From NCBI GenBank assembly GCA_031472005.1, contig PZJY01000001.1, positions 4,464,001 to 4,528,000 of the forward strand: 64,000 nucleotides of DNA, in the 5' to 3' direction. Under the pieces are notes generated by a model. The model ran no database searches. It had not been told where the DNA came from and saw only the letters and a list, made by a program, of their open reading frames with translations. Below are positions 25,599-37,708 of this stretch, piece by piece. Position 1 is the first letter of the stretch. Every line of letters begins with the position of its first letter. Origin of the DNA: Tetracladium setigerum (taxonomy: Eukaryota > Ascomycota > Leotiomycetes > Helotiales). The position numbers and the translations under genes are program-made.

Positions 25599-28160
25599 AT
25601 GGCGGAACATTCGAACGGTGCTAACAATACACCACTTCTTGAACCTGTAAGTTACCAAACCACATCAAAGCTTTGCCTCTTCACAATTTATACAAATAAT
25701 ACGTACAGGAACAGAACAATATTCGCCATGATAACCTTCAAAACCCTTCAAAAGAAAGAGTCGACGAGTTTGGAATGCCTTTTCGCACCAAACAGCGAAG
25801 CACCACTATCTTGAAGGGGGTCAAAAGCAGAAAACAAGCAGTCATCAACATCTTAATCCACATTCCTCCAATCGCTATCACGCTAGGAGTTCTGTCCCTG
25901 ACCTTCCGAAGTGTCTTCTGGACCGTACCAACGGACAGCATGAACACCTACCTCAATGTCCTACAATTCGCGGCCCAGGCCCACGGAGTTCTCATCGTTG
26001 CCTCACTCTCAGCTATACTTCTACATTTCGTGCATCTTGGACTAGCAAGCGAGCGAGGCCTCCCGCTTGGGTTTATCAGTTCCAGTTTCCAACTCAATTC
26101 CGTTGGCTACCTCTTTCGAAGCGAGTTCACCAGTTTGAAGTGGAAATACATCTTGCCATTTGTGTGTATCTTTGTTATGACGCTGGTTTCTGGGCCATCT
26201 TCAGCGATTGCTATGCTTCCCAGGTTGCAATATTGGCCCCTGGGGACCAATTGGTTGGGGAAGGGGAGTGTGGACTTTAGTGTTTACATGGCAGCGGCTG
26301 AGCTCGATCTATTCCCGGAAATTCTGACGGACAAAAACATACCGGCGCAATGTCTTCAAGACAATGCATCGCTCGTGGAAGGTTGTCCTGCGTACGGTAT
26401 GCGGTACTGGATGATGAACACCGGCAACGACTGGTCTATTCCAGCCGAGCAAGGAGGTGCAACTACATTCAACAAGACGATTAATGAAGGCTGGATCAGA
26501 TATCTCAACACTGGCGGAACGGGTCGAAACCTAGGGACGCAGAGTGTATACGTAGCATCTACACTTTCTAACTTTGTTGGAAAGGCACTCACGACATACC
26601 AAACAGCTTTGAAAGGGTTTGGAGATTATGCCCAAATGGCTCAGGGAGTCGGCCAACCGACTACACTTCAAAGGCGGAGCACATCCGAGGAACTCGCCGC
26701 TCGATATGACTTATCATTGCGCTCAGCTGGAAAGACAATCACAACCAGAAAACCGGTCATCAACGTCGAATGTGCCGGCCATCCACCAGGAACAACCGAC
26801 CTACCACTTCGCCACCAGCAAATGATATGGCCACCATGGAACACCAACCCAATCCGCTCCACGAACTGGAGCGTCCCTTCATCTGACTACATCGATCTCA
26901 TCACTAATGTCAACTCTACCATCGTCAATTCAAGCGTAATTGATATCTCTCAATTCGGCGACATCAAACCCTCGCTTGGCATCTTCTTCTCAACGCCCGA
27001 AGTGAAAGTGCCCGGAAGGGCTGTCAATACTGTGAGAACGCCAATAAAAACACCAATTACTCCATGTATACCTGTACCATTGACGCACGATGGGTTGAAA
27101 CGCGCGCCTTCTCCGACGCATCCTCGGGCAAGCGAGCAATTTTTGATTCCAACCCTACGCCCATTGGCGACACCTTCCATGAACAGAAGCAAGCACGCTA
27201 CTCCTCGCCACCAATGTACATGTCCAAATCATGGACTGAAGCACTGACTGTCCCCTGGATAGATAGTATCCTCCAACCCGATGACCCCTCCTCAAACGCG
27301 AACCGCACTATCTTTGATATGATCGGTCAACGCTGCCTCGACACAAATACATTCTACAACGCCACATTACTCGGTAAGGAATTCGAAGATGGAAACCCTC
27401 ATCGTATGGCATTAGGACCAATGAGTATGCTCTCATGCTTGCAATTCGGTCTCGCCATCGTCGTCGCAGAAGCAGCCGCTCGCGTTCAAGAAAACATCCC
27501 AACCTACTTTGTCGCCTCAGCCAAAAACCTCGACGTCACTTACAACCGCAACAAGCACCCTTCTTCCGTCTTCCAAGTCTCAGACCTCTACGGCGAAATG
27601 CCGCACTATATCGACCCTGGCCGCGACGGTCGCATCCTCAACATCACGCTTGCGGATCTTCAAGATCCGGCGAGATACACGGAGATATATATGCCTGGAG
27701 CCAGGTGGGGATATGGATATGGATTTCATGATTCGATATTGATTTATGTTGGGGTGGTGATTTTGTTGCTGCATGTTGTGGTGACGTTGGTTTATGTGGC
27801 GTGGATTGTCGGGAAGGGAGATTATGATGAGGGGGGGTGGGATACAATTGGGGGCTTGGTTGCGATGGCTATGAAGTCGGGAACGAGTGAGGAGGGGAGG
27901 GAGATGATAAGGGGAGGGAGAAGTGGAGGGAGAGGTTTGCGGTTAGAGGAGCGAGGGTGATGGGGGAAGGGAGGAGTGGTAAGCTGGAGGGTGATAAGAA
28001 TGACAAGAATGGGGAGAAGAAGAGGGAAATAAAAAAGGCGGAGGTTTTGGTGTTGAGGAAGATAGGGAAAGGAGTTGGTGATGTAGAAAGTCTGGGTGAT
28101 AGGAGAGGTAGTGAGAGTACACTTGGTGGTGATAGCAGGATGCCATCTCATCTATCGTAG
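25599..28160 (+). CDS. Large multi-pass membrane protein of unknown function (fungal)
   Basis: Exon 25599-25646 (MAEHSNGANNTPLLEP), intron 25647-25708, then a long exon to 28160. Two hydrophobic segments follow the basic N terminus (around 'ILIHIPPIAITLGVLSLTF' and 'GVLIVASLSAILLHFVHLGL'), a third around 'ILPFVCIFVMTLVSGPSSA', and a fourth near the C terminus ('LIYVGVVILLLHVVVTLVYV'). Between the third and fourth is a large, probably extracytoplasmic domain with many N-x-S/T sites and a few cysteines ('SMYTCTIDARWVE'). No function is known to me for this family. Two frame breaks occur: one base short between about 27030 and 27055, and one G short at 27928-27930. With these allowed for, the frame continues through 'FAVRGARVMGEG' to 28160. 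Without them it stops at 27248 or 27960. Confidence 0.75.
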
Positions 28161-29641
28161 TGTCGTAATCCGCAATGAAGCAACCTACAAAGAAAAGAAT
28201 AGAAATATATTTTTAGGATCTAATGCAAAAATCACCCCAGCTGCAGCACTAAACAAACTATTTCCAACAAGTACGTAGAAAAGGCCATAACGTACGACTT
28301 GGACTTGGAGCATTTAAAGGCGTCGATGGAAGTGCCATTCTATTTCCCTTTTTCCCCCATTCTTTTCAACGTAGTTAAACTCATATGTAGCACGCCCGGA
28401 TATATCGGAAATCAACAAGGTAATTATGTTACAGGGGAAGAAGATGGCGCAGTATTTCAATGACTGAGGTTGGACGGAGAAAGGTTTAGGTGGGTGGATT
28501 GATTTTCCATCATCCAAGAGGAGAAGTGAGCGCACAAAAGCAGCACTTACTTTGTGCTGGAAAATACGAAGGTTCCGATTGTTTGTGGAAGAAATAACAC
28601 AATTGGTAGATAGACTCTGCTCTACCTTGAAGCAATTGCTTGACGGCGAGATATCATCAGTCATGCTGACCTGAACTGCGAATTATGCTGGTTTTGTGAA
28701 CAGGACATGGTCATTATTGTTTATCGCGTGTATGTATTCATTATTCCATCTGCCGATAGGCAGTCGAGGCGGCGATCACTACTGTACGCGGCAGGGAACA
28801 ATGAAAGCAGCAGCATTATTGGACTGATTACTACCTTGCATCAGCTACGGAGTACTTGGTCCGTAGGTACCTAGATACCTACATGCTAGTTGTGTCGTCC
28901 CTAGTGAATTGTGAGTGTTGATGAAGGAAGTTATTGATTCTATCGAGAGTGAGGTTGAGAGAGAAAGTACTCGTAAGTGAACATCACACTACTCAGGTCA
29001 GCCTTGTTGACCTCGTGTCAGCTGTTTGATGTGAGAATGCTGCTTTTGGGTCTCCAATAACAGAGTTTGTTTTGGGAGGTTAAAATGCATCAAAATAGCC
29101 GGGGGGCAATAATAATCAGGGCACTCAGGATTGCCCAGGACGCCCAAGTCTTGGGGATCATTCGTCCCCACCCCCGCAATTTGGGGGAATGAATCCACTT
29201 CCCCGCGCCCCCATTCGCGACAGGCGAGACAGGATGCCTGGGTGCCCTCGTGTGCTGAATCATGGCACCACCAATGGCAGGGAGTGCATAGCGCTGAGGG
29301 AGAAGTAAGAGAGAGTGTGTGAAGTGTAAGCGGCAATGCAGCGTGGCACACTGGGAAATAAGGCACGCTCCTCCTCCTCCTCCCTCTGGCTCTTACCTCC
29401 CTTCCCTCGCCTCCGTCTCTGTTGTTTGGCGTGCGGGGAAGTCGAAGTACTCGTACCATTCCCTCTCTGTGTCAGTGAGGGAATCGTATATAAACACCAG
29501 TCACACCTTCTTGTACCTCTACCTCCCACCATCTCATCATCATCCCATCATCCCATCCATCTCTACATCTATCAACAACATCCTGTAAACACCAACGAGC
29601 ATTCCAAACAAGCAATCAATCAATCAATCAACTTCCCAATC
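28161..29641. other. Intergenic region with promoter of the small gene
   Basis: 1.5 kb without a supported gene. 28850-28890 holds a run of short direct repeats (TACCTAGATACCTACATGC-like). The last 200 bp are CT/CA-rich leader downstream of a TATA box. Confidence 0.5.
29487..29494 (+). promoter_or_regulatory. TATA box
   Basis: TATATAAA lies 148 bp upstream of the ATG at 29642, followed by a long CT/CA-rich leader. Confidence 0.55.
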
Positions 29642-30003
29642 ATGCTACCACAAGCCCGATCCGTCACCCGCTCCAGAGGCATCTTCGTTGCCGTCGCCGG
29701 CACTGCCTCTGCCTCTCCCCTCCTCTTCTTCGTCCCCGGCTTCGAAGAGCGACTCGCACATCAAGCCTCGAAATGGGGTCCACGATGGAACAGAGGCTTC
29801 TCCCACTTGACTCCTCGCATTGAACGAGGTGCCATGAAGGTCGATCCCAAGTTGCAGAAGGGCGTGAAGCTGGTGGAACCACCATTCAAGAGAGCTGCCA
29901 TGTAAGCATACATCCCTTGTACCTACCCACCCACCTGTCCATACTAACAACCAGCAGTGCCATTGACCGAAATATCAAGCGGATCCTGCCCAAGAAGGAG
30001 TAG
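29642..30003 (+). CDS. Small conserved fungal protein, function unknown
   Basis: Exons 29642-29901 and 29958-30003 give 101 aa. The intron (56 nt) has a textbook CTAAC branch and ends in ACCAGCAG, a tandem NAGNAG acceptor. Use of the upstream AG (29952-29954) would add one Ser. The N terminus has a basic start then a hydrophobic, Ala-rich stretch ('GIFVAVAGTASASPLLFFVPGF'), which could be a mitochondrial-type or single membrane segment. The rest is basic and amphipathic with 'KWGPRWNRGFSHLTP' and an 'IDRNIKRILPKKE' end. I recall similar short proteins in related fungi but know no function. Confidence 0.8.
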
Positions 30004-31874
30004 AGACTGCCGCCGACAGGGAATTAAAGAGAGAAGGAAGGGAAGGACAGCCAGCACTGTACTGTACATTGAGCCCGAGGTTATCATTCTCGTGTGAGAG
30101 AACACGATTATACCCATGAATGAATGAACCAATGCATGAACAAATCACCCAACCCCCGTTTTCCTCGCTTGTGATGTTGTCTTGTTGTTTTGGCTATTGT
30201 TGCCTCTGAACCGTCTGTCTTGTCCTTGTTGATGCGTCACAGCAATCGAACCACGGAATGAAACAGTATGAAGCACTTGCGACGTCTCCTTTCTCTAACC
30301 CGCATCCCCTCCTCTCTTCTCTCTCCCTCTCCCCTCTCCGCGACTCGAAAACCAACGCAGAACAACGAAAACATTCAATCAACAAACACCAATGCCGGCC
30401 AGATGACAGAGCCACGAAGGTAGCCCTCAAAGCGATGCGACCGGTCGCGCACATCCAGTGCCAGGCGCTCCAAACAATACAATGGAAACTTCCACTCGCA
30501 GTTTACGATAATACTTGTCGTGTAGATTGGGGAGAAGGTTGAGGTCGAAAAAAGACAAACAGGACGAAAAGGACGACCTGGTAGGAAAATTATGGAGAAA
30601 CTTGGCACAAGTCATCGGGTGATTTCGCTCTGAGCTTTCTCTGCCTCTCCTTCTTCCATCACGATCCACAAAGGTATCCATCCATCCCCACTGCTGTCCA
30701 CATAATCCCAACTGACAAGCTGTGCCTTTATCTTAGTTGGAGCATGCTTTCTTTGAATGCAAGAGATAAGCTGCGAACCTGCCCTGCACCAAAGACTTCG
30801 ACCACATCGACTCCGTTGTTCCTTTGCCCTCTCCACGCCCTCCCCAGTCCCGATGCACTCGAATTTCGTCAACGAGGCAACAGGCCCATATTCATATTAT
30901 TACGAAGTAGAGGACACGGGGGTAGATGTCTGGTGGGCGGGTGCCCGTCTGCAGAGAATCCAGCTGCTCTTGATCTACACCGGCCGGTCGCGTGGCAACA
31001 GATCACGCGCGTGAGGACTTGAGCAACACTGGAAATCTGGAGAAGTAGTACTTGGGCACAAGTGTGCGGTTAATGCCATCAGATGGGACAATCATTTGGA
31101 ATCATGGGAAGTCGCCAACTGGTGCTTTAAGGTCGCGAGCTGCTGGCTGGAAGTCACTCGCATTTTGGAGCCAGTCCTTGAGAGTCCGGACGAGAAGCCT
31201 TGTTCATCATTGTTACACTTGTCGATGCTATCGGATATTGAATTGCTATGATTTTCTGTTTTTTATGTTTACCAAAGCCATACCACCTTTCTTTTCCCAG
31301 AGGAATGCTACTCTGTACGACGCTTGTTGTACCACCTCAGCAGAATGGTCAACACATGACCTGTCGCATCGCATCTATTATTTCTCTTACCCTACCCAGG
31401 ACAAGTACAATCTTTTTCTACCGTACCTAAGTGTGTCCTAACTCCTTTAATGTGCCGTTCTTAAGAACAGGTGTTTGGATTTGCCTCGGTGGGGTTTATT
31501 GCTGTGACTGGCTGGTTTACGCGCTTCTGTTATTTCGCCTCACCAAATCACAGCCTGCGCTGGAACAAAGATTCCCGCACACTTCAGCTCCCCATGCAAA
31601 TCCCTTTTATTTGCCTTCGGTAATCAAAGTTAGTATTCCTCGACACCACAAGCTTTCAGTAAAGTGTTCCTGGCATCACAGCTTTCTCCCGTGGACGTCC
31701 CTCGGCCTCTTTGAGTCTCTCGATTGGTCACGTTCAAAGTTCAAATGGATTCACTCGTGAGTCGAGACTCCCCGATGATCAATATGATTCGTTAGGCATA
31801 TGATCTCCCCTGAGAGACTATGATGAATATAAGATGTTGACTTCCCATGTTTTGTGATTAATCCCCATCTCACA
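30004..31874. other. Intergenic region
   Basis: 1.9 kb between the small gene and the NLP gene. The open frames present show no domain and overlap on both strands. Nothing is supported. Confidence 0.5.
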
Positions 31875-32693
31875 ATGGCCGTCATGTCTCCTCTACGCCT
31901 CATCCTTCTTCTGTCTTTCTGTGCAACTATCAACAGTGCCGTGATTCACCGCCGCGGCGTCATTAATCACGATGCAGTCGTCGGCTTTCCACAAACTGTC
32001 CCAAATACCACCGAAGGAGCCAGTTTCCTCAGGTTTAAGCCGTGGCTAGACGTCCCGCATGGATGTGTGCCATTTCCTGCTGTTGATGCGCAAGGGAATA
32101 CAGGGTGAGTACCTCATTTCTGGTAGGCTCATATCCAATAATGCTAATATGATTTAGTGGCGGCCTGAGCATTAATGATGGGATTCATAATAATCGATGT
32201 GCAAGGAATCTTGGTCAGGTGTATGCTCGTGGCGCTTGGTACAAGGGAATCTTTGGGATTATGTATTCATGGTTAGTAGATCACTATTTTGTTGAATATT
32301 GGCTCATAAACTAGGTACATGCCAAAGGATCAGCCGTCAATTGGACTTGGACACCGCCACGATTGGGAGGGTGTTGTTGTTTGGATTGACACTTTGGAAT
32401 CAGGCAATATTTTGGCAGTTGCGCCTTCTGCCCATGGAAAATTCAATAAGTTTGTTGGATCTGCAGCGCCGGTGGATGGAACGCGACCGACGATAAGATA
32501 TTTCAATATCTGGCCAACGAACCATCAGCTGGGAGTGACATCGAAGATTGGAGGGGAGCAGCCATTAATTGCGTGGGACTCTTTGACTACGGAGGCAAGG
32601 ACGGCTCTGAGCGAGACGAACTTTGGGTCGGCGACGGTGCCGTTTAAAGATAGTACGTTTGAGGGAAATTTGGCAAAGGCGTATTTCTTGTAA
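31875..32693 (+). CDS. Secreted necrosis- and ethylene-inducing-like protein (NLP, NPP1 family, type 1)
   Basis: Exons 31875-32104, 32158-32271 and 32315-32693 (introns 53 and 43 nt) give 240 aa with no frame defect. A signal peptide (residues 1 to about 21) is followed by the NPP1 domain: 'HGCVPFPAVDAQGN', a second Cys in 'NNRCARN' (the type 1 disulfide pair), 'WYKGIFGIMYSWYMPKD', and the family heptapeptide GHRHDWE at about residues 127-133. Family knowledge: NLPs are actinoporin-like proteins that bind plant sphingolipids, and the heptapeptide holds the divalent cation. Many cause necrosis in dicots; others are non-cytolytic. The sequence alone does not tell which. ATG 31875 is chosen over the upstream in-frame ATG because it starts the signal peptide cleanly. 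Confidence 0.95.
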
Positions 32694-32808
32694 TATATTT
32701 CTATATGTCCTACAACCGAGAGGTGTTCTGCTCAAGTCCATTTGTTCAGATACATTGTTTTTTTTTCAACTTGACAAATTAGAGTATCAGGTTGTCTTTC
32801 TTGACAGA

Positions 32809-34351
32809 TCATAATCTTGCAGAATTTACTGCTCGTTCGTCAGCTGCTTCTTCAGCTCTCGTAGCTTTCAGACCCTCCTCAAACGCCTTTACCACGTCAT
32901 GCTCGTGTAGCCATGTAGTGTCTGACCCCTTGGCAGCCCTCGATCTTAATTCCTCGTCAGTCTCCAATATTCCGCTCTTTATACTTTGTATCTTTGCCAC
33001 ATTTGCTTTGTGTACCTTCTCCAACAGTCTATCAGCGAGTGGTTTCCTTATTCTCTCATACAGCCTCAGGGCTCTCCCAATCTCTTTTCCCGTTGGCTTG
33101 GTCTTGGATGTTAACGGAAATACTGAGAGTAAGGACAGATACAAAGTGTAAGCATCTTCAATGGCCATCGATCCACCCGTTGCGTGAGCACCACCGTGTG
33201 CATGTGCAGAATCCCCAATCAACGTGGCGCGGTTTCCGAATACCCAGGTATCCAGTGATGAAGAACATGATAAGTTAGGATGAAATTTCAGGGAAGGTGT
33301 CACCTCCGTGAGTGCCTTTACGACAGGGTTCCAGTCTTGATAGATTTCTTTGAATAGCTTGACGCTGGCTTCCTCATCCCAGCTTTTGGAAGCAAGAGGG
33401 GCTGAAGAGGAAGATGGGTCGGAGTAGATTCCGCCTACAACAGCAAAGGTGTTTTTCCCAAGGCGAGAGCCAAAGAACGTGGTTTCTGGACTCCACCAGC
33501 TAGGTACTCAAGGTCAGTAACAAGCTGAAAGTAATGTGAGGGCGAGGTTGCTTGGACACCAATGATCTATCAAAATCACCTGGAGATCAAAGAAGACTAT
33601 TGCACTTACTGTGCCGAATCCTCGGGTAAATCGGGTATGGATTTTACGAGAGAAACGTCGAATACTGCTCTCATTGCGGTCCAACCGCTCCAGACCAAAG
33701 GGAAATCTTTCACAAACGCACTGCGAACTCCCTGTCCGCAAGTCAGTTCTGAACTTCCAATACCTCTTTCTGTTCTTTGATGGAAAACCCACCGAACGCA
33801 AGCCATCTGCTCCGAGCAAGAGATCAGCTGTCGCTATCGAACCATCCTCAAACTCCAATGTAACTTTCTCATCCTCAACATCAACGGCAAGAACGCGTTT
33901 CTTCAGCTGTATTATATCTCTTGGAACGTGCTCAAGTAGAGCCTTCTGCAAATGAGCACGATAGTATCGTGCTGTGGTGTGTAAATGTTCCTTCACATTC
34001 ACATGCTCATCTGTTCCGATCACTTCATTTGTTTTCCACTTGTCATGATCAGCCAAGAAGTTGAATCTGGTGTCCTTCGATGGTGATACTCACATGCCTG
34101 TAAATCATGGGAATCTCTCGTGGCCCTCTAAATGCAACATCATCGCTGATGACATCTTTTAATCCCAATCTTTCCAAAGTCCGCAGTCCATTGGGCCCCA
34201 ATGCAATGCTTGCGCCAATTTCTTTGAGTTCCGTGGCTCCTTCATAAATGGTAATATTTATGTGTGGATGCTGAGAAAGTGCGATGGCAGCAGTAAGACC
34301 AGCAATACCGGCGCCGACGATTGCGATTTGCAGTGGTGAGGATACAGACAT
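32809..34351 (-). CDS. FAD-dependent aromatic hydroxylase (salicylate hydroxylase-like)
   Basis: Exons 34351-34094, 34038-33793, 33731-33610 and 33499-32809 (introns 55, 61 and 110 nt) give 438 aa in one clean frame. Motifs are GAGIAG (residues 13-18, FAD ADP-binding), 'LLLGADGLRS' (DG motif, about 160-168) and 'LIGDSAHAHGGAHATGG' (GD motif, about 304, contacting the FAD ribityl). This is the class A flavoprotein monooxygenase layout, closest to salicylate 1-monooxygenases, which use NAD(P)H and O2 to make catechol from salicylate. The substrate is inferred from the subfamily and from the intradiol dioxygenase and transporter next to it. The first intron is conserved in position between the R of 'MIYRH' and 'WKTNEV'. 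Confidence 0.88.
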
Positions 34352-34858
34352 GTTGCAACTTTTCGATTAGAATAATCAAGATAGGCTATCCTCTCACGAA
34401 ATTGAGGAATCGTCCATTTATGAGAAGAGCAAGGACCTTGGTCGTGATGGCTTGTCCCCCACTCTCGCCTCGTTCAGTTGAGTCTTCAATTCAGTATACT
34501 GTACCAACGTATGATTACTATGGACCTGTGGGCCGAATTTTCGATAACGAAGAAAAGATTTCTTGATGGTTCCCAGGTGGGAGGAATCACGCAATTGACC
34601 CACCAGATTCGCCAAAAAGTGAAGCTGACAAGTTCAACCTCAAAATCTCGAGTCATGAAGCATTTTTTATCGCTTGAATATGGATCATGCCTTATCATCT
34701 TCCGATTTCAAATCCTCACGCATAATCATCTGTCGCCAGTGTATGAAGAAAAATGTTTATATTAATTGAGTTCATTTCAAGATTTGAGCATATTCTGCAT
34801 GCGCTTCTTGTATTTATAATAATTACATGCATTGATCAAGTCCTTCCTCCGTTCCAGC

Positions 34859-36468
34859 TCACAAGGCTTTAGGAATGGCCACACTTCCTCCTTTGGTAGA
34901 TCCTTCCTTTTCACTGATAGAAACTGGCTCATCAACACTCTCCCGATCAACCAAATACTTCTTCTCCTCTCTCCTTGCCAGCGGCCTAATGACCACAAAA
35001 GTAAAGATTATGATCAGAAAGCTATTTGTAGCGCAAAAAGTCCAACCTTTCAAGAACCTGGGTGCCTCAACAGTCGGGAAAACCAAGGGGCCTGTCCAGG
35101 CTGTCGTACTTTGCGCAAACAGATTCATAAAGACGATGATGACACTTCGTTGCGCAGAATCATGACGAAGGATATCGTTCGCCCAGCCATAGAGAACTGA
35201 TGACATCGCGACATAGGTATATGCACTGTTAAAGGCAAACCATTTTGCGCGCTCAGGGACGTCCCAGACGGCAAGAATTAACATGGCGGTGAAGTTCCAG
35301 GTATGAGCAAAAGCAATAGCTCCAGCTGGACCCCAAAGTAGATCCGAGGAGAAGTTGACGAAAAGGACATAGAAGATACCAAGAGCTGGAGCTGTCGTTC
35401 CCAATTGTGTGACTTTCGGCACAGAAAAGCGTTTGAGAGATTTCAACCAAAGCAAGTAACCACCATAGGAAGTTGATCCCGAATTCCAGAACAGAACAGC
35501 CCAGAATGTCAAGGTGTAGATTTTCCAATCTGTGAAAATGTGCTTCAGCAACTGCACGCGCGTTTGCTTGGCTTTTTCCTCCGTGTCAGATCTGTTGGCC
35601 TTGAGGCGATTGATGGCAAGTTCAAGCTCAGCATCAGTCAAGAAGAGCTTGTTTGGTCTGGCAGGTGTACCTGGCCAGATGAAACAACCAGCGATGGCGA
35701 CGGGAAAGGTCATCAGCGCACTTATTATGAACATCCACCTGAAAAGTCAGAAAAGTAGGATTATTGTCGGATGAAGAAAGCATACCTCCATCCTGCCATT
35801 CCTCGAACTCCATCAAGATTCGCTGAAGCTCCACTCTGGATTAAACCTGCCGTGAGCGTTCCCAACATCTGACCGACGTAGAAGACTCCTCCGCGGCGAC
35901 CAAGTTCATCACCGCGGTACCATGCCCCCAACACGTAGTGCACCCCGGGGAAAAACGCAGCCTGATATAGTCAATAATTGAAGTTTCAAGTTGGAGATAT
36001 TAGCCAAAGGTCTTACCTCGAACAGACCAACCAAAAATCGATACGCCATCAACTCAGCAAATGTTTCGGTACGGTATTGCAGGAGTGTGAAGATCCCCCA
36101 GCCTAGTTCTAGGGCAGGAATGGTGTAATTCATTGGAAACATGGGAAATATGAAGGTGAATGGCAATTGTCCCACTACAGCTCCAACAACATACATCGAC
36201 TGGAGCGTGACGAGTTGATTCTTTCGAAAGCCGAGATCCTCCTGAAGTCCAGAGACGTAGGCATTGTCTGATAGTTGTTAATTCCATCGATACCTGAGGG
36301 AGCATGGTACATACTCAGATTGGATTGATCAATGTACTTGATCCAGTACGCGACTACAGCATATGGAACAATCAGAAGATCAAGCTTTCGAATAAGCTTT
36401 CGTTCCTCGGGTGTGTCGCTTTCTGCATACCACTTGTACCAGGCCCGACCTTGGCGTTTGGAATGCAT
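34859..36468 (-). CDS. MFS transporter, Dal5-type anion:cation symporter family
   Basis: Exons 36468-36315, 36267-36017, 35961-35786 and 35738-34859 (introns 47, 55 and 47 nt) give 486 aa. The profile is about 12 hydrophobic segments with a long central cytoplasmic loop ('RLKANRSDTEEKAKQTR'). The start 'ERKLIRKLDLLIVPYAVVAYWIKYIDQSNLSNAYVSGL' is characteristic of the fungal allantoate/vitamin/carboxylate permease family. Family knowledge: these import organic anions by proton symport. Lying between two aromatic hydroxylase genes on the same strand, it is likely to import a phenolic acid. The substrate is inference. The C terminus is hydrophilic with acidic residues. Confidence 0.88.
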
Positions 36469-37708
36469 CTTGAATTTTGATGAGAAGGGAGTGAACTGTG
36501 AAGAAAGTCGTGATATGTGGGCATGAGGTCACCTTTGTATCTGACCTGGAGGGTCATGGTGGAAATACATCGGGAACGTAAATTTCATTCATGACTCGAC
36601 CATTATTATTCATGATTGCGTATCTTACAAGGCTTCATGTTGAAGTTTGAAAATAATCAGGCAAAAATGGGGTTCAACGTCCAAGTTGAGACGGAAGACC
36701 CGAGAGGATGGTGCAGCTCGGCCCGGACTCGATCAGTATACAGACTGTTTGCACAACGGTTCGATTTGATTGAATATACATAATCGTTAAACCGGGTCCA
36801 GAATATTGAATTCTCCGCATCAAGGGCGTGGTTGAGAGTGACACAATATAAGCGAGATCTGACGCCTTTTTACCAATCTATGGGAGGGCAGCAAGTGCCC
36901 AATGCCTCGTCTTGGCGTTGATAAAGTCGAACGACGAGGACTCCGACCACCAATACAACAGGCAATACTCCGAACAACAGTTCTTCTAGGTTGTGAAATT
37001 GCTGATCGGTCCTCAACTCCAAAAGTTCAATAGCTTCACTGCCTCTGCATCTAAGAATACTGTAATCCACTCTTGCCTTCCAGGTCAAAGTCAGGCAGAT
37101 AAAAGTAAGTGAGTGGTCAGAGCGGAACGATCTCTCCCTCAAAGAAAATAAACTTGATGCAAAATCGGTACAAATGATGAAAGTAAAATATTTTCTATTA
37201 TGAAGCAGGCTCATTGGCACTCATTTCATGAATTGAACATGTTCCCCTGTCCTCAATTTTTTTTTTGGCAGATAGTCAGTCTTGTTGGAAATTCGCTCCA
37301 TCATCAGTTGTCTCAATCGGAATGCCGATGGAGGCTCAGTCACCTGTACATAGCTCATCCCCACACAGTTTCCTAGTCTCGGTCTTCTGTGAGAGTAAAA
37401 CGCTTGGCAGGAGAATGTCGATAACCTGTAGATTCACTCAGTCAGTTTCCCTTATTCTGTCCCAGCCTTTTCGACTTTTCAAACAAAGGTTTTTGGAGGG
37501 AGAAGAAACATTTATAAGGGGCGATACTGGAGCCCTCAATATCCATGGTAGCTGAACACACAAGATCAAGCATATTTCTATCGGGCCAATCCGTTCTTAT
37601 GCATTGAGGAGAAACACTTGAAGGCGTTGTATCTTCAGACATCTGTTGCAAGCTTATCTCTAATCTTTGCCGTCTTCCTTTCGTCAATAGGATCGAAGAA
37701 CCCATACT
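36469..37708. other. Intergenic region inside the aromatic cluster
   Basis: 1.2 kb promoter region of the transporter gene and 3' flank of the phenol monooxygenase gene. Frames at 36870-37220 and 37265-37555 show no family similarity. Nothing is supported. Confidence 0.5.

Noticed and set aside
36870..37220. Minus frame with a hydrophobic C terminus
   Set aside because: No family, no upstream promoter features, and located in the gap between two clean genes.
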